Source: Clostridiales bacterium UBA1758 (lineage in GTDB: Bacteria > Bacillota > Clostridia > Oscillospirales > UBA1758). From it: a DNA stretch of 20,137 nt. The position numbers and the translations under genes were made by a program. Shown in pieces: positions 15,216-20,137 of this stretch. Location: positions 2,956-23,092 of the forward strand of contig DCHG01000028.1 of the NCBI GenBank assembly GCA_002315595.1, given 5' to 3'. How positions within the stretch are numbered: position 1 is the stretch's first letter; every line of letters begins with the position of its first letter. The notes beneath the pieces are model-generated. The model was not told the DNA's origin. It worked only from the letters and a program-made list of their open reading frames with translations, and did not search any database.

Positions 15216-15896
15216 ATGTTTTGGTTAATCGCGGCAGTATTATCGGCTGGAATGTTTTTGGTGCTTCGTGTTTCGGGTGGCACATATCCGAAGCCGCTTT
15301 CTTCCGAGCGTGAAAAGGAACTGCTTGGCAGGGTACGAAACGGCGATATTACCGCGAGAAATGAATTAATCGAACACAACCTGCGCCTTGTGGCGCACAT
15401 CATCAAAAAATACTACTCCTCTACGGATACCGACGATCTGATGAGTATCGGTTCAATCGGGCTGATCAAGGCGATTGGCTCATTCGATCCCCAAAAAAAC
15501 ATCCGTCTTGCAACCTATGCGTCCCGTTGTATTGAAAACGAAATCCTGATGTATTTCCGTTCGCAAAAACACATCTCCACCGAGATCAGTCTTTCGGAGT
15601 CCATTGATACCGATCGGGACGGAAATTCATTGGAACTGATCGATGTGTTGAGTGCGGACTGCGATGAATTGGACGCAATCGAAAACGAGGATGTCGGACG
15701 TGAACTTCGTCATCTCGTCAAAACAAAACTTGATCCGCGTGAGCGTGAGATCATTACGCTCCGTTTCGGTTTGAATGGCGATCCGCCGATGAAACAACGG
15801 GAAGTCGCATTGAAATGCGGGATTTCGCGAAGTTATATTTCGCGCATTGAAAAAAGAGCGCTCGAAACCCTGAAACGGGAATTCGAGCGCAGTTGA
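15216..15896 (+). CDS. sigK: Sporulation sigma factor SigK (pro-sigma-K), uninterrupted
   Basis: Late mother-cell sigma factor of sporulation, 226 residues in one reading frame. The N-terminal 20 or so residues (MFWLIAAVLSAGMFLVLRVS) are hydrophobic and correspond to the membrane-bound pro-sequence removed during activation in Bacillus. Then YPKPLSSERE and ARNELIEHNLRLVAHIIKKY match SigK better than SigE. Region 2 is DDLMSIGSIGLIKAIGSF (73-90) and LATYASRCIENEILMYFRSQ (98-117). Region 4 contains DPREREIITLRFGL and the helix-turn-helix ISRSYISRIEKRAL (203-216). AAGGGGTG lies before the ATG at 15216. A longer reading from 15123 has no support. No skin-type insertion interrupts it. It ends directly against the convergent rnmV stop. 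Confidence 0.93.
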   Translation: MFWLIAAVLSAGMFLVLRVSGGTYPKPLSSEREKELLGRVRNGDITARNELIEHNLRLVAHIIKKYYSSTDTDDLMSIGSIGLIKAIGSFDPQKNIRLATYASRCIENEILMYFRSQKHISTEISLSESIDTDRDGNSLELIDVLSADCDELDAIENEDVGRELRHLVKTKLDPREREIITLRFGLNGDPPMKQREVALKCGISRSYISRIEKRALETLKREFERS

Positions 15897-15905
15897 TCAT
15901 TTTAT
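15850..15905 (-). terminator. Terminator of the comEC-holA-rnmV operon, embedded in the 3' end of sigK
   Basis: GCGCTCGAA (15858-15866) pairs with TTCGAGCGC (15882-15890), and an inner CCC/GGG extends the stem. Read on the minus strand, past the rnmV stop at 15897, it is followed by TCTTTTTTC, a good U-tract. Read on the plus strand it ends at the last sense codons of sigK, followed by the TGA stop and then TTTTATT, so it could also end sigK transcripts. The arms encode SigK residues near ALETLKREFER. Confidence 0.75.
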
Positions 15906-16493
15906 TCGGCATTTTTCCACCGACGCTTTGTATTCATCGTACGAGCCGAGAATGTTGATCGCTTCCAAAAGCGCATTCGCGGTCATATGATCGGGCAGAC
16001 CGTACATCGAGGCCAGTTTTAGGCGAAGTTCGTTACTGCCTGCTCCGCCGGAAAGTCCGTCGGCATAAAAATCGGCTTTGGTAACGACTTTGCCGGATCG
16101 CACCGTTTCACCTTCTCCGAGGTCGGCTCCCGCACGACGGAGTGCGTCGATAATGACTTCCGGCTTCATTCCTTCAACACCGAGGCTTCCTTCCGCAGAA
16201 GGGTGCGTTTTTCGTCTTTCTTTTCCCGGAATTTGTGGGATATAGGCGTGAAGAATCTGTTCGGTCGGCACGCATCCGCGTAAAAAATTGCGAATAACAA
16301 AGCCCGCCGAATCACTGTCGGTGAGGACGACAAGCCCCCGTTGCCCTGCAAGTTTTCGGATCAGCGCACGCTTTTCCGCATCGTTGAAAATTTGAAATCC
16401 GCCCGTTTCGATGACGGTGGCGTCAACACACTGCAAAACGGCATTTTTGTCATACCGTCCTTCGACGATGATAACCTGTCGGACATGGATCAT
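15897..16493 (-). CDS. rnmV: Ribonuclease M5 (5S rRNA maturation)
   Basis: TOPRIM-fold endonuclease that trims precursor 5S rRNA, 198 residues, close to the B. subtilis length. The TOPRIM residues are present: Glu11 in VIIVEGRYDK, and Asp59 and Asp61 in VVLTDSDSAG. IETGGFQIF (28-36) and GVEG (about 106-109) are also typical. GGGAGGAAAAAA precedes the ATG, which overlaps the holA stop as ATGA. It is the last gene of the comEC-holA-rnmV operon, and its stop codon lies immediately next to the convergent sigK stop. Confidence 0.92.
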   Translation of the reverse strand: MIHVRQVIIVEGRYDKNAVLQCVDATVIETGGFQIFNDAEKRALIRKLAGQRGLVVLTDSDSAGFVIRNFLRGCVPTEQILHAYIPQIPGKERRKTHPSAEGSLGVEGMKPEVIIDALRRAGADLGEGETVRSGKVVTKADFYADGLSGGAGSNELRLKLASMYGLPDHMTANALLEAINILGSYDEYKASVEKCRIK

Positions 16494-17500
16494 TTTTTTC
16501 CTCCCGCAGCGAGATTTGCAAGGAGCAGTTTGACTGCGTCATCCTGCATCGACGCCCCTGAATATCCCTTGATGTCCGCGTCTGCCTGCGCACAGAGTGT
16601 GACCGCATGACGCAGTGACGCAAGATCCGATCTTTTTGCGGTACGCATGATACGATCCGCCTGAAAACTCGACCGCATCCCCCACATCGCCGACAGTTTC
16701 TGTGTACTGCCCGAAAGTTTTGCCGTATAGGTCTGACGGAGTTGCTTTGCCATCAGAGCGACGAGGGCGACATCCTCCTCGCCTGTCTGTTTGAGCCGTT
16801 GGTAGACCTCCATCGCCTTTTTGTAATTCTTTTCGGCGATCGCGTCGGTCAGGTCATACACCACCGCATCCGTCACCGGGATCGCAACTGCGTCGATATG
16901 TTCGCGTTTGATGGTTTCGATCGTTGCATAGGCGGCGATCTTGCTGATCTCGCCCGTGAGCGAGGTCATGGAAGTTCCGCAGAGGAAGACGAGGTACTCG
17001 CACATCTCGTTGTTGATATCCTTGCCGAGGGCTCGGAAACAGCGGCGGATCCACGGCATAAGTTCCTCTTTTTTCGGAGTTTCGAAATTGATCGCCTTTC
17101 CTTTTTCCTTAAACGCGGAAAAAAGTTTCGTCCGCTTATCGGGCGCAAAGGCAATTGTATCGTAAAAAAAGACGAGAATACAATGGTCCGGCACATCGGC
17201 GACGATCTTTTCCAAACTGTCCCGAAGTTCCGCGGGTGGCTTAAACAGATCGAGGTCGTGCAGTACAATCATCTTTTTATCCGCGAACACGGGGAAACTG
17301 TCGACCGCATCGGTCAATTCGGCGGCGCCGACGGTTTTATCGAACACAGAATAGTTGAACGCTTCAAAATCCTCGGCAACGTATTTTTTTCTCATCTCCG
17401 CAAGATAATAATCCCGCAAATAGGTTTCTTCGCCGTAAAAAATATAAAGTCCCGTCGAAGTACCCGCTTCGATCTCTTTTCGCAGGTCGCGGTGGCTCAT
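16490..17500 (-). CDS. holA: DNA polymerase III delta subunit
   Basis: Delta subunit of the clamp loader that opens the beta clamp during replication, 336 residues from the chosen start, a normal length. MSHRDLRKEIEAGTSTGLYI then FYGEETYLRDYY is the family N-terminus. DADIKGYSGASMQDDAVKLL near the end matches the conserved C-terminal stretch (family pattern: D..iK.G......le.Lll.la). The start is uncertain. The ATG at 17500 fits the family alignment but has no clear ribosome-binding site, whereas GGAAAGGA stands 9 bases before an in-frame TTG at 17518, and another TTG at 17527 overlaps the comEC stop. True translation may therefore begin up to 9 codons earlier. It is coupled to rnmV by ATGA. 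comEC followed by holA is a common order. Confidence 0.9.
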   Translation of the reverse strand: MSHRDLRKEIEAGTSTGLYIFYGEETYLRDYYLAEMRKKYVAEDFEAFNYSVFDKTVGAAELTDAVDSFPVFADKKMIVLHDLDLFKPPAELRDSLEKIVADVPDHCILVFFYDTIAFAPDKRTKLFSAFKEKGKAINFETPKKEELMPWIRRCFRALGKDINNEMCEYLVFLCGTSMTSLTGEISKIAAYATIETIKREHIDAVAIPVTDAVVYDLTDAIAEKNYKKAMEVYQRLKQTGEEDVALVALMAKQLRQTYTAKLSGSTQKLSAMWGMRSSFQADRIMRTAKRSDLASLRHAVTLCAQADADIKGYSGASMQDDAVKLLLANLAAGGKK

Positions 17501-17523
17501 TTCATATCGTTCTGCCAAGAAAA

Positions 17524-19707
17524 TCAATCCTTTCCGTTCGAAAACCGCATTTCAATCGTACCGTCACAGTCCGTGCGGTAGAGTTTCAAATTCATATCGA
17601 CAATGCGTACAAGCGTTTCTTTTGCCAATCCGTAGCGATTGACGCTGACCGCTACCGCATCCGTTCTCGAAAGCAAATCGTCGGAAGTCGACGGCTTTGC
17701 GCCCCGTCTGCCGAGAATGAGCAGACTGACGCGTTCGCTTGCCAAACGCCGGATTGCTTCCCGCGTGCCGTCCGCATCCGCCCCCGCGGAGATGACGACG
17801 TGTTTTCCGCCAAGCGAACAGATGACAACGAAACCCTTGCTTCCCTTTTCGGCAGGTTCCGGCACGAGCGTCAGCGTGGCATTGCCAAGTAAAAAACTCT
17901 TTTCCGTCGTGTATTTTTCCGTCAAGAAAGTCGGGGCGTCCGTCCCGGTCATCCCGACGGATGATTGTATTTCGATGAGAGAATTCAGTTTGTCGGCGTC
18001 GCCCGAATACACCGGGCGGTAATGCGTCAAAACAAGTCGGTCGACACTGTGGATATTATGTGACCGCAACCAACGGACACAGTCATCGGCGCAGTCCATA
18101 CCGCAATCGACCACGGCGGTTTCATTGCCGTTTCGAAGGATCACGCACTGTCCATGTTCGGTGTCCGTCACGACACATTCAAGCGTCGATGGCATGATGA
18201 CGCGTTTTTCGACCGTTTCGACGCCCAAATACGATACGACCGCCACACAGAAAACAGTCAATGCCACAATTCTTCGTTTTCCCTTCCACGCAAGTGCCGC
18301 AAAGACGGCGACGACTGCGATCAAGACGGGAACGGCATAATAAACCGTCCCGACGCCGACGGAAAATCGGGACAACTTCGCCGCACCCGTCACGATGAGA
18401 TCTAGATAACCCAAAAACAAACCGGCAATTCGTCCGATGAATTCACCGATCGGTGCCGAGATCCAATCGAAGGCTCCTGCGATCAATGTCGCGCAGAAGC
18501 CGATATTGACCGCCAAACTTGCGGCGATGTTGGAAAACAGCGTCACAAGCGGAAAACTGCCATAATAGATCGCCGAAATCGGCGCAGAAGCAAGCATCGC
18601 TGCAAATGCGGAACCGAAAGTCCTTGCAAACGGCACACGAAGGCGATTTAAGGTCTTATTTCGGATCGGCACGGCATATACCATATTACCCGCAGGACGC
18701 GTGAAAATCGCAATCGAGATCGTTGCGGCAAAAGAATACTGCAACCCGATATCGGCGGCGGCGAACGGATTGACAAGTAAAATCAACAACAGTGCCACGC
18801 CAATACCCGTTAAAGAATCATAGTCTTTTCGCATCGACCACAGGATTCCCGAAAACACCGTCATAATCATCGAACGCACGACGCTCGGCGAAAAACCGAC
18901 CATCGCCGCAAACACCAAAAGCACCGCAGGCGACAAAAGAACGCCCCACTTTTTGCCGAAAACAACGGCAAGCAACGACACGAGAAATCCCATGTGCATT
19001 CCCGAAACCGCCGCCATATGCGTCAATCCCGCATCACGCAGGCAATCCGTATATCCGTCGGGCAAGCCCGACTTGTCCCCGGTCACGATTGCCACGCCGA
19101 GTTCGGCGACGGAATTCGGCAACATTTCGCGAATCTTAACACGAAACGCGTCATACAGTTTCGCAGGAAGCAGGAACAGATGAAATTCATCGTCAGTTTC
19201 CACCGTCCACGCATCGTCGGCGTAGATCTTTGCGCGGATGCCGTTGGTAACGGAATAATCGTATCCGATCGCCTTACCCGTATAATTGCATGGCACGATC
19301 TCGGCTTTTCCCGAAACGATGTCGCCAACGGAAAGGACTTCGTCGCTCCAAATACTGACGCGTTTGGAAATCCGATCACTTTTACCGTCCGCTTGCAAAA
19401 GCCTTGCTTCAACATAGCCGTTCCCGGACCTTGTGACGATCGCCCGAATTTCGGTGTTCATGATCTCGCCTTTCGGCATGATCCATTCCGTATAGACAAA
19501 AAACCACGAAAAGCCGACCGTCATCGAAAGAATAACCGTTGAAATGATCCGAAACGCCCTCTTTTTTCGACCGAAAACAATACAGACAACGCCCGAAACC
19601 GCAAATGTGGCGTCAGCAATCAGTACCATGCCACGGTCAAGAAGGAACACCGAGGCTAATATCGACACGGCGAAGACAAGACAACACACAAAAAGCGGAC
19701 GCTTCAT
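17524..19707 (-). CDS. comEC: ComEC/Rec2 family DNA uptake channel with a degenerate metallo-beta-lactamase domain
   Basis: Membrane protein of 727 residues that carries single-stranded DNA across the membrane in natural transformation. Two or three membrane segments come first, then the soluble N-terminal ComEC region (about 85-190), and the competence domain with GLTHMAAVSGMHMGFL (227-242) and many helices to about 500. The C-terminal metallo-beta-lactamase-like domain (about 510-727) is present in length, but the expected HxHxDH reads HYRPVYS (562-568), the GD motif reads AGAD, and HHGS reads RRGA. The proposed nuclease is therefore probably inactive. The ATG at 19707 is chosen because GGGAGAGCC precedes it. 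A reading 25 codons longer begins in the promoter. It heads the comEC-holA-rnmV operon. Confidence 0.92.
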   Translation of the reverse strand: MKRPLFVCCLVFAVSILASVFLLDRGMVLIADATFAVSGVVCIVFGRKKRAFRIISTVILSMTVGFSWFFVYTEWIMPKGEIMNTEIRAIVTRSGNGYVEARLLQADGKSDRISKRVSIWSDEVLSVGDIVSGKAEIVPCNYTGKAIGYDYSVTNGIRAKIYADDAWTVETDDEFHLFLLPAKLYDAFRVKIREMLPNSVAELGVAIVTGDKSGLPDGYTDCLRDAGLTHMAAVSGMHMGFLVSLLAVVFGKKWGVLLSPAVLLVFAAMVGFSPSVVRSMIMTVFSGILWSMRKDYDSLTGIGVALLLILLVNPFAAADIGLQYSFAATISIAIFTRPAGNMVYAVPIRNKTLNRLRVPFARTFGSAFAAMLASAPISAIYYGSFPLVTLFSNIAASLAVNIGFCATLIAGAFDWISAPIGEFIGRIAGLFLGYLDLIVTGAAKLSRFSVGVGTVYYAVPVLIAVVAVFAALAWKGKRRIVALTVFCVAVVSYLGVETVEKRVIMPSTLECVVTDTEHGQCVILRNGNETAVVDCGMDCADDCVRWLRSHNIHSVDRLVLTHYRPVYSGDADKLNSLIEIQSSVGMTGTDAPTFLTEKYTTEKSFLLGNATLTLVPEPAEKGSKGFVVICSLGGKHVVISAGADADGTREAIRRLASERVSLLILGRRGAKPSTSDDLLSRTDAVAVSVNRYGLAKETLVRIVDMNLKLYRTDCDGTIEMRFSNGKD

Positions 19708-19735
19708 TTCCGGCTCTCCCTTCGTCGTTTTTTCT

Positions 19736-19764
19736 ATTTTATCATTTCGGTGCGAATTTGACAA
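19736..19764 (-). promoter_or_regulatory. Sigma-A promoter for the comEC-holA-rnmV operon
   Basis: On the minus strand TTGTCA (19764-19759), a 17-base spacer ending in TGA, and TAAAAT (19741-19736). This gives five of six bases in each hexamer plus an extended -10 TG. Confidence 0.8.
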
Positions 19765-19794
19765 TATGCAAAGAATTCGCAATCATCGGAAAAG

Positions 19795-19826
19795 AAAAAC
19801 ACCGAAGTGTTACCTTCGGTGTTTTT
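19795..19826 (-). terminator. Intrinsic terminator of the aldolase gene
   Basis: AAAAACACCGAAG (19795-19807) pairs perfectly with CTTCGGTGTTTTT (19814-19826) around a 6-base loop. Read on the minus strand it ends in TTTTTCTTT. It lies 16 bases beyond the fba stop. Confidence 0.9.
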
Positions 19827-19841
19827 ATCAGCAAATTGTAA

Positions 19842-20137
19842 TTAAGCCTTGTCGTTGCAGCCAAGAACTTCAACGATCTTGTGCTTGACGATGCCCTTGA
19901 TGTTCTCACGGGCAGGTTTGAGGTACTGACGCGGGTCGAAATCCGCCGGATGTTCAGCGAAATGTTTACGGATGGAGCCGGTCATGGCAAGACGCAGGTC
20001 GGAGTCGATGTTGATCTTGCAGACGGAACTTCTGGCGGCCTGACGGAGTTGTTCTTCCGGGATACCGACAGCATCGGGCATTTTTCCGCCGTTTTCGTTG
20101 ATCATCTTGACATATTCCTGCGGAACGGAAGAAGAAC
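19842..20137 (-). CDS. fba: Class II fructose-1,6-bisphosphate aldolase, C-terminal part (runs off the right edge)
   Basis: Zinc aldolase of glycolysis and gluconeogenesis that splits fructose 1,6-bisphosphate into dihydroxyacetone phosphate and glyceraldehyde 3-phosphate. Only the last 97 codons or so are present. SSSVPQEYVKMINENGGKMP, VGIPEEQLRQAARSSVCKIN, IDSDLRLAMTGSIRKHF and the ending HKIVEVLGCNDKA match the C-terminus of Firmicutes class II aldolases. INIDSDLR contains the conserved Asn-Asp pair of the substrate site. The start and the zinc histidines lie beyond the window. It has its own terminator. Confidence 0.93.
   Translation of the reverse strand, partial: SSSVPQEYVKMINENGGKMPDAVGIPEEQLRQAARSSVCKINIDSDLRLAMTGSIRKHFAEHPADFDPRQYLKPARENIKGIVKHKIVEVLGCNDKA

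Noticed and set aside
1..20137. CRISPR arrays, insertion sequences, prophage, tRNA/rRNA genes, toxin-antitoxin or restriction systems
   Set aside because: No repeat-spacer pattern, transposase, integrase, attachment repeats, structural RNA or defence domain was seen in any reading frame. The window reads as core genome.

Overview
The window looks like a chromosomal segment of an endospore-forming, Gram-positive member of the Clostridia, probably an uncultured gut-type lineage. The evidence is an intact sporulation sigma factor (sigK), ribonuclease M5, a CIRCE operator before groESL, an MsmX-type sugar ATPase, strong GGAGG ribosome-binding sites and tight ATGA overlaps. Nothing in it looks like phage, transposon, CRISPR or rRNA/tRNA. 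It reads as ordinary core genome with one small accessory sugar locus.

Layout. The left edge holds the 5' end of greA (minus) under a perfect consensus promoter. Next, on the minus strand, is a cell-wall cluster transcribed ftsE-ftsX-M23 hydrolase-S41/PDZ protease (4286 down to 252). Upstream of it lie a PucR/CdaR-type regulator and a stand-alone MsmX/UgpC sugar-ABC ATPase, each with its own promoter or terminator. From the msmX upstream region a two-gene plus-strand operon diverges: a Gfo/Idh/MocA oxidoreductase and a hydroxypyruvate-isomerase-like TIM barrel, with a perfect inverted repeat near the predicted transcription start. It converges on groES-groEL (minus), and two back-to-back hairpins separate the two. 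Then come a THUMP/UPF0020 23S rRNA methyltransferase and a class A penicillin-binding protein (minus, 1-base overlap). A gene-free 365-base gap separates these from sigK (plus). sigK converges with comEC-holA-rnmV (minus), and the two sets abut with no intergenic base. The right edge holds the 3' end of class II fructose-bisphosphate aldolase.

How the genes relate. FtsEX with the coiled-coil M23 protein is a textbook divisome/elongasome hydrolase-control module, and the S41 protease is its customary partner. The PBP supplies peptidoglycan synthesis. The oxidoreductase/isomerase pair most likely handles a sugar or sugar acid, with MsmX energising sugar import, but the substrate cannot be read from sequence. 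comEC, holA and rnmV form a DNA uptake/replication/RNA maturation operon.

Most notable observations: (1) the ComEC metallo-beta-lactamase domain appears to have lost all three of its metal-binding motifs; (2) the terminator of the comEC-holA-rnmV operon appears to lie inside the last codons of the convergent sigK gene; (3) a perfect inverted repeat sits at the start of the sugar operon. I did not find a convincing wholly new system.
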